This document shows, piece after piece, positions 8,780-16,658 of a stretch of 48,744 nucleotides of DNA (positions are counted from its first letter, which is position 1; the number at the start of each line of letters is the position of its first letter). Under the pieces are notes generated by a model. The model was not told the DNA's origin. It searched no databases and was given only the letters and a program-made list of their open reading frames with translations. Source of the DNA: Streptosporangiaceae bacterium (GTDB taxonomy: Bacteria > Actinomycetota > Actinomycetes > Streptosporangiales > Streptosporangiaceae). The position numbers were made by a program, and so were the translations under genes. The stretch spans positions 1 to 48,744 of the forward strand of contig JASHQA010000232.1 in the NCBI GenBank assembly GCA_030037785.1. Reading direction: 5' to 3'.

Positions 8780-9972
8780 GACCGCTCCCAGAAGCTCGGG
8801 CCCACCGGCTCGTTGAACGGCCCGGTGGCGATCAGGAAGCCCTCTGAGTCCACGCCGATCGGTAGCTGTGGCAGCGCCCTGGTGGCCGGGCCAAAGAGCA
8901 CCATGGCGCCTCGGGTCGCGTCGAAGGTCGACTGGTGGCACGGGCACAGGATGTGGTGCGTCGTCTGCTCGTACAGCGCCGCCGGGCAGCCCACGTGCGT
9001 GCAGATCTTCGAGTAGGCCACGATGTTGTTGACCGTCCAGTTCGGCACGACCAGATTCGGTCGCGACGCGTGTCCCGGCACCGCCGGCGGGCCGAATACC
9101 AGCTGGCCCGGCCGGAACTTGATGATGATGACCGCGGCCTTGGCCATCGCGTCGTCGTTGTCCAGGTAGCCCTCGGGCCCGACGCTGATCAGCGAGCCCG
9201 GTGAGCTGAACTCGGCCGCGGTGATCGGTCGGCCCGTGCCGTACGCGAGCAGCCGCAGGCCCTTGCGCCAGACCGTGTTGTCGAGGCTCGTTCCCGGCAG
9301 CGGGCCCAGGTCGCGCAGCAGGAACAGCGGGGCGACGGCCAGCGGCAGCGTCGCGGCGATCAGGGTGCGGCGGACAAGCGGGCGCTTGACGAACTGGCTC
9401 GCGGCCGCGCCGTCCTCGAACGTCTCCTTGAAGGCCGCCCGCTCGACTGGGGTCGATCGCATCGGGTGCCGTTGCTCGGTGAGCTCGACGTCCGGCATCA
9501 GGTGCCGGACCCAGATCACCGCGCCGATGCCGAGCAGCAGGAACACCGCCGACAGGCAGCCGCCGAGAGCCAGGTTGGAGTGCAGCACTCTGGTGAGCGA
9601 GCCGACGCCGATGAGGGCGTACGCGACCAGGAAGCCGAAGCCGGCCAGCATCGCGAGGATGAAGCAGGCCGCCACGAGTAGTTCAGCGTGGCGCGCGTGG
9701 CGAGGATCAGCGGGCCCGGGCGGCAACTCCGGCTGCCGTGGCCGCCGGCTGCCGCCGTCCGGCTCGTCGAGCAGCGTCCGCGCCGCGGTCGGCGACGGCG
9801 TGCCGATGACCCGGTGATGTGGCCCCTGCTGCCCCTGCCCCTGCTGCCCGGCGCCCGGCCCGGTCGTGCCCGCTGACGCCGGGTCGTGGCGCTCGCCGCG
9901 CAGGTACTCAGGCCAGGACTGGCCGGCGGCCTCTCCGGCGTCGCTCACGCCTGGGGAGTTGGTGTCACTCAT
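8776..9972 (-). CDS. qcrA: Rieske iron-sulfur subunit of the cytochrome bcc complex
   Basis: 398 residues. A long Gly/Gln-rich N-terminal region (about residues 1-95) is followed by three membrane segments (about 97-124, 133-155 and 202-219), the actinobacterial QcrA layout, then the Rieske fold. The cluster motifs are C324-T-H326-V-G-C329 and C343-P-C345-H346. C324, H326, C343 and H346 bind the 2Fe-2S centre; C329 and C345 form the disulfide. The ATG at 9972 lies within the end of qcrC (8-nt overlap) and the stop overlaps the qcrB start. It transfers electrons from menaquinol to the diheme QcrC. Confidence 0.96.
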   Translation of the reverse strand: MSDTNSPGVSDAGEAAGQSWPEYLRGERHDPASAGTTGPGAGQQGQGQQGPHHRVIGTPSPTAARTLLDEPDGGSRRPRQPELPPGPADPRHARHAELLVAACFILAMLAGFGFLVAYALIGVGSLTRVLHSNLALGGCLSAVFLLLGIGAVIWVRHLMPDVELTEQRHPMRSTPVERAAFKETFEDGAAASQFVKRPLVRRTLIAATLPLAVAPLFLLRDLGPLPGTSLDNTVWRKGLRLLAYGTGRPITAAEFSSPGSLISVGPEGYLDNDDAMAKAAVIIIKFRPGQLVFGPPAVPGHASRPNLVVPNWTVNNIVAYSKICTHVGCPAALYEQTTHHILCPCHQSTFDATRGAMVLFGPATRALPQLPIGVDSEGFLIATGPFNEPVGPSFWERS

Positions 9973-10768
9973 GAGCCTTCCCGTGCTTCGCAGTGATCCA
10001 GAGCGCCGCCAGCACCATGAACAGCAGCAGGCCGAGGAAGGCCACCAGACCCTCGGTCACCGGACCGACCCGGCCCAGGCTGAACCCGCCCGGGTTGGGC
10101 TCGGACCTGACCTGCGTCACATAGGCGATGATGTCCCGCTTCTCCTGCGGGGTGATCGTGAGGTCGTTGAAGACGGGCATGGCCTCGGGGCCGGTCAGCA
10201 TGGCCTCGTAGATCTGGGTAGGCGTCGAGGCGGTCAGCGGCGGGGCGTACTTGCCATAGGTGAGCGCGCCCCCGGCGCCGACAAAGTTGTGGCAGGCGGC
10301 GCAGTCGGCCACGAACAGCTGCTGGCCCAGCCCGACGTCGGCCCCCGAGGTGCTGACCTGGGCTGCTGACGGCACGGTCGGGCCGCCGCCCAGCGACTGG
10401 ATGTAGGCGGCGATGGCGGCCGTCTGGGTGGCGTTGAGCCGTGGCGGCTTGCGGTCGTTCTCCGCGCCCAGTTCGGCGGCCGGCATCCGGCCGGTGGTGA
10501 CCTGGAAGTTGACCGCGGCCGCGCCAACCCCGATGAGGCTCGGCGCGTCGGCGGTGCCCTGCGCGTACAGGCCGTGGCAGGTGGCGCACTCCTCGACGAA
10601 CAGGTTGCGGCCATCGGCGATCTGCGCCGAATTCGGTGTCGCTTGCGGGGACGCCGAGGCGGCGCCGCTGGTGATGACCGCGTAGGCCGTCCCGATGATG
10701 ACCAGCACACTAGCTATGACAACGTAGCCCGCTGCGGGGTGACGGCGCCTGGCAGTGATCCAGCTCAC
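9965..10768 (-). CDS. qcrC: Diheme cytochrome c subunit of the bcc complex
   Basis: 267 residues from GTG 10768. An N-terminal membrane segment (about residues 14-36) is followed by two c-type heme sites, CATCH and CAACH, with candidate axial Met in MPAAEL and MPVFND, then a C-terminal membrane anchor. Covalent diheme QcrC replaces a soluble cytochrome c in actinobacteria and hands electrons directly to the aa3 oxidase. It sits 18 nt after ctaE and overlaps qcrA by 8 nt, so the four genes form one operon. Confidence 0.95.
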   Translation of the reverse strand: MSWITARRRHPAAGYVVIASVLVIIGTAYAVITSGAASASPQATPNSAQIADGRNLFVEECATCHGLYAQGTADAPSLIGVGAAAVNFQVTTGRMPAAELGAENDRKPPRLNATQTAAIAAYIQSLGGGPTVPSAAQVSTSGADVGLGQQLFVADCAACHNFVGAGGALTYGKYAPPLTASTPTQIYEAMLTGPEAMPVFNDLTITPQEKRDIIAYVTQVRSEPNPGGFSLGRVGPVTEGLVAFLGLLLFMVLAALWITAKHGKAHE

Positions 10769-10786
10769 AGCTATCCTCAGCTCCCG

Positions 10787-11428
10787 TCAGCGGATCAGGT
10801 AGATCGTCGTAAACAGCCCGATCCAGACGACGTCGACGAAGTGCCAGTAGTACGACACGACGATGGCGCTGGTCTGCTGCTCCAGGGTGAAGCGCTTGGC
10901 CGCGAAGGTCCGGCCGAGCAAGAACAGGAAGGCGATCAGCCCGCCGGCGACGTGCAGGCCATGGAACCCCTCGGTCAGATAGAACACCGAGCCGTAGTTG
11001 CTGGACGCGATCGTCACGTGCTGGTCATGGATGAGGCCCAGCCACTCCCAGCCCTGACCCAGGTCGAAGTACAGGCCCATGAAGAACGTCAGCACGTACC
11101 ACTCGCGCAGGCCCCACCTCGGGACATCCCAGATGTGCCCGGCCCGCCGGATCTGGTGCCGCTCGACCGCGAACACGCCAAGCTGGCAGGTCACGCTGGA
11201 CAGCACGAGCACCGTGGTGTTGATCGTGGCCAGGAACAGGTCGAGGTTGGCCTTCGGCCACGGCTGACCCATGCCCTTGTCCACTGACCTGATCGTGTAG
11301 TACATGGCAAACAGCGCCGCGAAGAACATCAGCTCAGACGACAGCCAGACGATCGTGCCGACGCTGACCAGGTTCGGCCGACTGGCAACTCCGCGCGGCT
11401 GAGCTACCTCAGTAGATGCTGAGACCAC
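10787..11428 (-). CDS. ctaE: Cytochrome c oxidase subunit III
   Basis: 213 residues from GTG 11428 ([13 protein letters not shown]), the usual size for actinobacterial CtaE. The open frame extends upstream to 11608, but that extension has no family resemblance. Family features include [27 protein letters not shown] and the final [18 protein letters not shown], with about five membrane helices. An ATG at 11436 is out of frame. An AT-rich TAATAAT stretch ends 6 nt before the GTG, so this operon may also begin with a leaderless mRNA. First gene of ctaE-qcrC-qcrA-qcrB. Confidence 0.93.
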   Translation of the reverse strand: MVSASTEVAQPRGVASRPNLVSVGTIVWLSSELMFFAALFAMYYTIRSVDKGMGQPWPKANLDLFLATINTTVLVLSSVTCQLGVFAVERHQIRRAGHIWDVPRWGLREWYVLTFFMGLYFDLGQGWEWLGLIHDQHVTIASSNYGSVFYLTEGFHGLHVAGGLIAFLFLLGRTFAAKRFTLEQQTSAIVVSYYWHFVDVVWIGLFTTIYLIR

Positions 11429-11482
11429 GGGGCCATTATTACGACACCGCGTAGGCGTGCGAAGCCCGACCCCCCAGGTCGG

Positions 11483-11488
11483 TAGCAT
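11483..11488 (+). promoter_or_regulatory. -10 hexamer of the receiver-like gene
   Basis: TAGCAT, 7 nt before ATG 11496. No convincing -35 is visible. The distance fits a leaderless transcript, and the site lies in the 67-nt gap that also holds the divergent ctaE promoter. Confidence 0.45.
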
Positions 11489-11495
11489 CCTTGGC

Positions 11496-11897
11496 ATGAA
11501 GGTTGTCGTGTATAGCCATGATGCCGCCACTCGTGCCAGAGTGCGGCTTGCGATAGGCCGTCGGCCAGCGCCCGATGTGCCGGAGGCCGAGATCACCGAC
11601 GTCGCCACCGAGGCGATGCTGTGGCGGCTGCTTGACGCTGGTCAGGCCGACGTCCTGGTCCTCGACGGCGAAGCCCAGCCGGCTGGCGGGATGGGCGTCT
11701 GCCGCCAGGCCAAGGACGAGATCCACGACTGCCCGCCAGTGCTGCTGATCATCGGGCGGCCAGACGATGGCTGGCTGGCCACCTGGTCGCGGGCCGACGC
11801 GGTGATCAGTCACCCGATCGACCCGATCGAGCTGGCCAGGGAGCTGGCTGGCCTCATGCGGCAGCAAGCGTCCGGCACCGCGGTGGCCAGGGCCTGA
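11496..11897 (+). CDS. Degenerate response-regulator receiver-like protein
   Basis: 133 residues with the length and pattern of a lone CheY-like receiver. The hydrophobic strand VLVLD with Asp57 sits at the phosphorylation position, and a [15 protein letters not shown] segment corresponds to the usual KPFDPxEL helix. The acidic pair after strand 1 is reduced to one Asp (Asp9) and the conserved Lys is replaced by His106. It may be a pseudo-receiver not controlled by phosphorylation. No output domain. It is 10 nt upstream of trpD on the same strand, divergent from ctaE. The function is unknown. Confidence 0.65.
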   Translation: MKVVVYSHDAATRARVRLAIGRRPAPDVPEAEITDVATEAMLWRLLDAGQADVLVLDGEAQPAGGMGVCRQAKDEIHDCPPVLLIIGRPDDGWLATWSRADAVISHPIDPIELARELAGLMRQQASGTAVARA

Positions 11898-11907
11898 GGA
11901 GACGCCG

Positions 11908-12960
11908 GTGGATGCGCGCACGACCTGGCCCGAAGTGCTGGGCGCGCTGATCAGGGGTGAGCACCTCGCCGCGGACCAGGCTGCCTGGGCGATGAACGAG
12001 ATCATGGACGGAGCTGCGACTCCCGCGCAGATCGCCGGGTTCGGTGTCGCGCTGCGGATCAAGGGCGAGACTCCTGGCGAGGTCGCCGGCCTGGCCAGGG
12101 CGATGCTGGAGCACGCCACCACCATCACCATCCCGGGTCCCTCGGTCGATCTGGTCGGCACCGGCGCAGACGGCGCTAGGACGGTCAACATCTCGACCAT
12201 GGGCACGATCGCGGCGGCCGCGGCAGGCGCGCGCATGGTCAAGCACGGCAACCGGGCCGCCTCGTCGGCCTGCGGCACCGCGGACGTGCTCGAGGCGCTG
12301 GGCGTCGTGATCGACCTGCCAGCCCCGGCGACGGAGCAGCTTGTGGCCGAGGTTGGCGCCGGGTTCCTGTTCGCGCCCCTCTACCATCCGGCGCTGCGGC
12401 ACGTGATCGTGCCGCGCCGCGAGCTGGGCGTGCCGACCGTGTTCAACATCCTCGGCCCGGTGGCCAACCCGGCCAACCCGACGGCCCAGGCGCTCGGTGT
12501 CGCCGATCCGAGGATGGGGCCGATCCTGGCCGGGGTGCTGGCCGCTCGCGGCTGCTCGGCCCTGGTGTTTCACGGCTGTGACGGCCTGGACGAGCTGACG
12601 ACGACCGCACCGTCGGTCGTCTGGGTCGTGCACGACGGGGCGGTGAGCCAGACGACCTTCGACGCCACCGAGCTGGGCATCGCCCGCTGCACCGCTGGTG
12701 ACCTGCGGGGTGGCGATGCTGCGCACAACGCAGCCGTGGTCAGGGACTTCGTCGGCGGCAATCCCGGCCCGATCCGGGAGACGGCGCTGCTCAACGCCGC
12801 TGCCGCACTAGCCGCCGAGGCGGGCGTGGCCGGACCGGGCGAGCTTGTCCCGGCGCTCGCGGACGGCTACCGGCGCGCCGCGACGGCCGTGGACTCCGGC
12901 GCGGCCGCCGCGCTGCTCGACCGCTGGGTGCAGACGAGCAAGCGGCTGATGGCGCAGTAG
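11908..12960 (+). CDS. trpD: Anthranilate phosphoribosyltransferase
   Basis: 350 residues; transfers the phosphoribosyl group of PRPP to anthranilate, the second step of tryptophan synthesis. Motifs are GTGADGARTVNIST (PRPP/Mg loop), KHGNRAASSACGTADVLEALG (anthranilate site) and NILGPVANPANP. Start GTG 11908 follows GAGGAG at good distance. It is the only trp gene in the window, separated from trpE/trpCBA, as in the conserved actinobacterial arrangement beside the cytochrome genes. It ends convergently against the AsnC-domain gene with a strong hairpin between. Confidence 0.95.
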   Translation: MDARTTWPEVLGALIRGEHLAADQAAWAMNEIMDGAATPAQIAGFGVALRIKGETPGEVAGLARAMLEHATTITIPGPSVDLVGTGADGARTVNISTMGTIAAAAAGARMVKHGNRAASSACGTADVLEALGVVIDLPAPATEQLVAEVGAGFLFAPLYHPALRHVIVPRRELGVPTVFNILGPVANPANPTAQALGVADPRMGPILAGVLAARGCSALVFHGCDGLDELTTTAPSVVWVVHDGAVSQTTFDATELGIARCTAGDLRGGDAAHNAAVVRDFVGGNPGPIRETALLNAAAALAAEAGVAGPGELVPALADGYRRAATAVDSGAAAALLDRWVQTSKRLMAQ

Positions 12961-12962
12961 CA

Positions 12963-12984
12963 CGCCGGCCGCCGCCGGCCGGCG
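12963..12984. terminator. Bidirectional GC hairpin between trpD and the AsnC-domain gene
   Basis: Perfect 8-bp inverted repeat CGCCGGCC (12963-12970) and GGCCGGCG (12977-12984) with a 6-nt loop, lying exactly between two convergent stops. There is no U-tract on either side. Confidence 0.5.
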
Positions 12985-12996
12985 GACAACGCCGGG

Positions 12997-13281
12997 TCAG
13001 GCCTCGGGGTAGCCGAGCGAGAACGCGGCCTCGAGATCGTGCCGTGAGTAGGTGCGGAAGGCAATGTGCGTCTCGGTGTGCGTCACGCCGGGAACCTTGT
13101 TGACCGTGCCAGGGATGACGTCGCCCAGCTCGTCGTGCCCGCGCACCCGGACGATCGCGACGAGGTCGAACTCGCCGGTCACCGAGTAGACCTCGCTCAC
13201 CGACTGGATCTGCGCGATGGCTTCGGCGGTCTCCGGGATGCGGGCCACGTCCGCCTTGATCAGAACGATTGCGGTGACCAC
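12997..13281 (-). CDS. Stand-alone Lrp/AsnC ligand-binding (RAM) domain protein
   Basis: 94 residues covering only the alpha-beta sandwich that binds amino acids in Lrp/AsnC regulators (VTAIVLIKADVARIPE, SVTGEFDLVAIVRV, GVTHTETHIAF); there is no helix-turn-helix. Single-domain members form decamers or octamers and may bind amino acids or partner with full regulators. GTG 13281 is preceded by GAGGAG at 4-5 nt. It is conserved next to trpD in related actinomycetes, so a link with aromatic amino acid sensing is possible but only inferred from position. Confidence 0.85.
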   Translation of the reverse strand: MVTAIVLIKADVARIPETAEAIAQIQSVSEVYSVTGEFDLVAIVRVRGHDELGDVIPGTVNKVPGVTHTETHIAFRTYSRHDLEAAFSLGYPEA

Positions 13282-13428
13282 GGTTCTCCTCGCCTAGCCG
13301 CGTGTCCGCCCTTGCCCGGCGGGCGTGACCAGGTAGCCGGGCCGCCCGCCGAGCAGCAGCGTAGCCCAACGCGCTGGCGACGGCCGCGGCGAACCCGCGC
13401 TGCCCGGCGCGCCAGCAAGGAGCGGCGA

Positions 13429-14004
13429 TCAGCTCGCCAGCCGGGTCAGGGCGGGCTCGCCGGCGCGCTGGTCGTCGGCCGCGAGCCGGAGCAGGCCGGT
13501 GAGCACGTCCGCCGTGGCCCTGGCATCGGCGAGGGCGCGATGGCAGGGCGGAGTCCTGGCCGCGAAGTACGTCGCGAGGGTAGCCAGCCGACAGTCGGCC
13601 ACCCGGCCGGTGCCGAGCAGGAGCCTGGCCAGCGCCGCGGTGTCGAGCACGGGGAACCGCGGCCAGGCGATCCCGCAGGCGTCGCTCGCCGCCGTCAGGA
13701 ACTCGAGGTCGAAGCAGGCGTTGTGGGCGACGAGGACGCAGTCGCCGGCAAAGGCCAGGAACGCGCGCAGCGCGACGGAGGCCGGCGGAGCCTGGCTGAG
13801 CATGGCCTCGGTGATGCCCGTCAGCGTCGTGATGTCCGCAGGGATCGGACGGGTCGGCCGGACCAGGGAGCAGAACTCGCCGGCGAGCTGGCCGGCGCTG
13901 AGCCGCACGGCGCCGATCTCGGTGAGCTCGGCGCGATCGCGCAGCCAGCCGGTGGTCTCGACATCGACGACCACGACCGTGAGGTGTGCGAGCGGTCCGA
14001 TCAC
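13429..14004 (-). CDS. DEDDh 3'-5' exonuclease (DNA polymerase III epsilon-like)
   Basis: 191 residues with all three exonuclease motifs: DVETTG (Exo I), HNACFD (Exo II) and HRALADARAT (Exo III, DEDDh type). It corresponds in position to mycobacterial Rv2191, but lacks that protein's additional nuclease half. It could be a proofreading-like or RNA/DNA trimming enzyme; the replicative proofreading role in actinobacteria is usually within DnaE1, so this is likely accessory. Start GTG 14004 is 6 nt after a TAGCGT hexamer (14016-14011), a possible leaderless start. Confidence 0.88.
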   Translation of the reverse strand: MIGPLAHLTVVVVDVETTGWLRDRAELTEIGAVRLSAGQLAGEFCSLVRPTRPIPADITTLTGITEAMLSQAPPASVALRAFLAFAGDCVLVAHNACFDLEFLTAASDACGIAWPRFPVLDTAALARLLLGTGRVADCRLATLATYFAARTPPCHRALADARATADVLTGLLRLAADDQRAGEPALTRLAS

Positions 14005-14127
14005 GACCTCACGCTAGGGCTCGGCGCCGACAATCTGCCCCAGGCACGCCGGTCGCGACCGCCGCTCCGCGGCCGACACGCCGGGCCCGGCCGGACCAGC
14101 TACTCAGCGTGAGAGTGCGCGAAGTGG

Positions 14128-14156
14128 TTGAATCCGTTCTCCGGACGCCCTAGGGT
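14128..14156 (+). promoter_or_regulatory. Promoter of the c-di-AMP riboswitch / NlpC gene
   Basis: TTGAAT (14128-14133), 17-nt spacer, TAGGGT (14151-14156). Transcription would start near 14163, about 45 nt ahead of the riboswitch core and 235 nt ahead of the coding start. Confidence 0.6.
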
Positions 14157-14205
14157 CAAGGACCGAGCCGCATCGCTAGGCAGTCGCCTTCCGGCGGCGG
14201 CGGGC

Positions 14206-14372
14206 GGCCGCAGCTGAATCTCCTGCGAGTCGGCTTCAGGCCGGCTGGAGAGCCGGGGACCCAACCGGTGGCGCGCGTGTCGGCGCCGCCAGGGGTGAAT
14301 CGACCCGGATCCATTCCGGGTCGTAGGGCAGGCTTCCACAGCCCGAACCCGTCAGCTCACCCGGTAAGCCGC
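14206..14372 (+). ncRNA. c-di-AMP riboswitch (ydaO/yuaA class)
   Basis: The stretch before the NlpC/P60 gene carries the conserved blocks of this class in order: GCTGAATC, GAGAGCCGGGGACCCAA, AGGGGTGAATC, GTAGGGC, CCCGAACCCGTCAGCT and ACCCGGTAAGC. Variable hairpins separate them at the expected places (for example around GACCCGGATCCATTCCGGGTC). c-di-AMP riboswitches are known to sit upstream of cell-wall hydrolase genes in actinobacteria, normally as off switches. This accounts for most of the 394-nt non-coding stretch 14005-14398. Confidence 0.93.
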
Positions 14373-14398
14373 AGTGGAAGAGGGAGTGTGGCACGCGG

Positions 14399-15412
14399 GT
14401 GCATACGGCGCCGACGGCTCGCACGATCATCAGGCAGAGTGCCACCGCGCTGACTGTCGCGGTGTTCGCGACCGGGCTGCTCATGGGGGTGTCGGGTAGC
14501 GCTCAGGGGTCGCCACCACCGACGCTCAGCCAGGCCCAGGCGCAGCTCACCAAGCTGGAGTCGCAATTCGACAAGCTCGACCAGCAGTATGACCAGGTGC
14601 AGGAGCAGCTCGCCGCGGCCAACCAGCGACTCGGCGTGATCCACGAGGAGGAGGCCGGTTACCAGCGGAGCTTCGCCACCGAGCAAGCGGAGATCGGCCG
14701 GATCGCCGTCACCGCGTACGAGGACGGGAACATCAACGCGTCGCTCGCGCTGCTCACGTCGGGTAAGCCGCAGCAGATCCTGGACCAGTCCTCGATCCTG
14801 CTCGAGCTGTCAGATACCAACAGCGCGCAGATCAACCACTTCCTGGTCGCGGCGAGGGAACTCCGGGCCACTCAGGTTCTCGCGCTGCGCACCAAGGCGG
14901 GCATCACGCAGCTCGACAACAGCCTGGCGACGCAGAAGGCGAGCATGAACAAGCTGGTCTCGCAGCAGGAGGAGCTGGTGGCCCAGCTGACGCCAGCACA
15001 GCAGGCCGGCGACCTTGGGTCGGGGGGGTCCACCTCGGCGACCTACACCGGCCCCACCACGACCCAGGCAGACAAGGCGATCGCGTTCGCCTACGACCAG
15101 CTCGGCTGCCCGTATGTGTACGGCGGCACCGGTCCGTGCGCGGACGGTTTTGACTGCTCCGGGCTCACCCAGCAGGCCTGGGCATCCGCCGGTGTCTCCA
15201 TCCCGCGCACCAGCGAGGAGCAGTGGGACGACCTGCCCCACGTCAGCACCCTGGAGCCGGGCGACATCATGGTGTTCGACGGCGCCGGTCACGTCGGCAT
15301 TTACGTCGGCGACAACGAGCTGATCGACGCGCCACAGACCGGGCTCGACGTCGAGCTGGTGGCGTTCTCCGGCTGGTATCAGACGTACTACGACGGCGCG
15401 GTCCAGCCCTAG
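14399..15412 (+). CDS. Secreted NlpC/P60 peptidoglycan endopeptidase with coiled coil
   Basis: 337 residues from GTG 14399. A signal peptide (about residues 1-37) is followed by a long coiled-coil region (about 43-200, Gln/Leu heptads), then an NlpC/P60 domain (about 223-337). The catalytic Cys253 is in FDCSG and His298 in GHVGIYVG. The third polar residue position reads APQTG (Gln313), where His is more usual. Comparable to mycobacterial Rv2190c and RipA-like hydrolases that cut D-Glu-mDAP bonds during growth and division. Expression is probably controlled by the c-di-AMP riboswitch in its leader. Confidence 0.92.
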   Translation: MHTAPTARTIIRQSATALTVAVFATGLLMGVSGSAQGSPPPTLSQAQAQLTKLESQFDKLDQQYDQVQEQLAAANQRLGVIHEEEAGYQRSFATEQAEIGRIAVTAYEDGNINASLALLTSGKPQQILDQSSILLELSDTNSAQINHFLVAARELRATQVLALRTKAGITQLDNSLATQKASMNKLVSQQEELVAQLTPAQQAGDLGSGGSTSATYTGPTTTQADKAIAFAYDQLGCPYVYGGTGPCADGFDCSGLTQQAWASAGVSIPRTSEEQWDDLPHVSTLEPGDIMVFDGAGHVGIYVGDNELIDAPQTGLDVELVAFSGWYQTYYDGAVQP

Positions 15413-15524
15413 CTTGTCTCCTGGCGCCTGAGCAGCACGAGCCTGCGACGGTCGGCTGGCGGTACCATGTGCCTCCTGTCGGTCGAAGACGCCGACCAGC
15501 CGCGAGATCTGGGCTCCGGGCCAC

Positions 15525-16655
15525 ATGACCAAGGTGCTGATCGTCACCAACGACTACCCGCCGCGCCGCGGCGGGATCCAGTCGTTCGTGCACGCGCTAG
15601 CGCTGCGGCTGCCGCCTGACGAGGTGGTGGTGTACGCGCCCGCGTGGGCAGGCGCGGTCGAGTTCGATGCCGCCCAGCCGTTCCCGGTGGTGCGTCATCC
15701 AGGCTCGCTGATGCTGCCGGTGCGGTCGGTCGCCACGCGAGCGTGCTCGCTCGTGGCCGAGCACGGGTGCGACCAGGTTCTCTTCGGCGCTGCGGCTCCG
15801 CTGGGCTTGCTGGCGCCGCGGCTGCGCGCCGCCGGGGCTCGCCGCATCGTCGGTCTCACCCACGGCCACGAAGCCGGCTGGGCGGCGGTGCCGGGCGCCC
15901 GGACGCTGCTGCGGCGCATCGGCGATGACGTCGACACGCTGACCTACCTCGCCGAGTACTTCCGAGTCCGGCTCGCGAGAGCCCTGTCGGCGGACGGCGC
16001 CCGCCGCATGGTGCGGCTCGCGCCCGGCGTGGACCCGGCAGAGTTCCGGCGCGGCGCCGGTGGAGCACGGATCCGCGGCCAGTTCGGCATCGCGCCGGAG
16101 CGACCCGTCGTCGTGTGCGTGTCGAGGATGGTGCCGCGCAAGGGCCAGGACACCCTCATCAGGGCGTGGCCGGCCGTGCGCGCGCGCACGCCGGGTGACC
16201 CGCTGCTCCTCCTGGTCGGCGACGGCCCTTACCGGCCCCGGCTGGAGGCGCAGGCCCGGCGTGCGGGCGTCGCCGATGCGGTGCTGTTCACCGGCCCGGT
16301 GAGCCGGGCCGACCTGCCCGCGTGTTACGACGCCGCCACGGTCTTCGCGATGCCGTGCCGCACCCGCCGGGGCGGGCTCGATGTCGAGGGCCTCGGCATC
16401 GTCTACCTGGAGGCCGCGGCGACCGGCCTGCCGGTCATCGCGGGCGACTCCGGCGGCGCGCCCGATGCCGTCCTGGACGGCGAGACCGGCTACGTCGTAC
16501 CCGGCCGCGACGTTAGCGCTGTAGCCGACCGGCTGGTCGAGCTGCTGGCAGATCCAGCCGGCGCACTGGCCATGGGTGAGAAGGGTCGCGCCTGGATCGA
16601 CCGCGAATGGACGTGGGACCGAGTAGCCGAGAAGCTAACGGCGCTCCTGGCATGA
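15525..16655 (+). CDS. pimB: GDP-mannose-dependent mannosyltransferase, PimB'-like
   Basis: 376 residues, GT4 family (GT-B fold). The N-terminus VLIVTNDYPPRRGGIQSFV is the acceptor-side signature of PimB', the enzyme adding the second mannose to phosphatidylinositol monomannoside. The donor domain has CVSRMVPRKGQD and the E-x7-E motif region EGLGIVYLEAAATGLPVI. It lies where Rv2188c lies in M. tuberculosis, between an NlpC gene and an acyl-CoA synthetase. In an organism without mycolates the product may be simple PIMs or another mannolipid. ATG 15525 lacks an obvious Shine-Dalgarno; an upstream ATG at 15467 is out of frame. Confidence 0.88.
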   Translation: MTKVLIVTNDYPPRRGGIQSFVHALALRLPPDEVVVYAPAWAGAVEFDAAQPFPVVRHPGSLMLPVRSVATRACSLVAEHGCDQVLFGAAAPLGLLAPRLRAAGARRIVGLTHGHEAGWAAVPGARTLLRRIGDDVDTLTYLAEYFRVRLARALSADGARRMVRLAPGVDPAEFRRGAGGARIRGQFGIAPERPVVVCVSRMVPRKGQDTLIRAWPAVRARTPGDPLLLLVGDGPYRPRLEAQARRAGVADAVLFTGPVSRADLPACYDAATVFAMPCRTRRGGLDVEGLGIVYLEAAATGLPVIAGDSGGAPDAVLDGETGYVVPGRDVSAVADRLVELLADPAGALAMGEKGRAWIDREWTWDRVAEKLTALLA

Positions 16656-16658
16656 CCG

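Noticed and set aside
11434-11436. ATG upstream of ctaE as its start codon
   Set aside because: Out of frame; it gives a ten-residue ORF. The in-frame GTG 11428 gives the right family length.
15467-15524. Upstream ATG as start or leader peptide of pimB
   Set aside because: Out of frame with pimB, no Shine-Dalgarno, and the frame runs on into pimB without notable composition.
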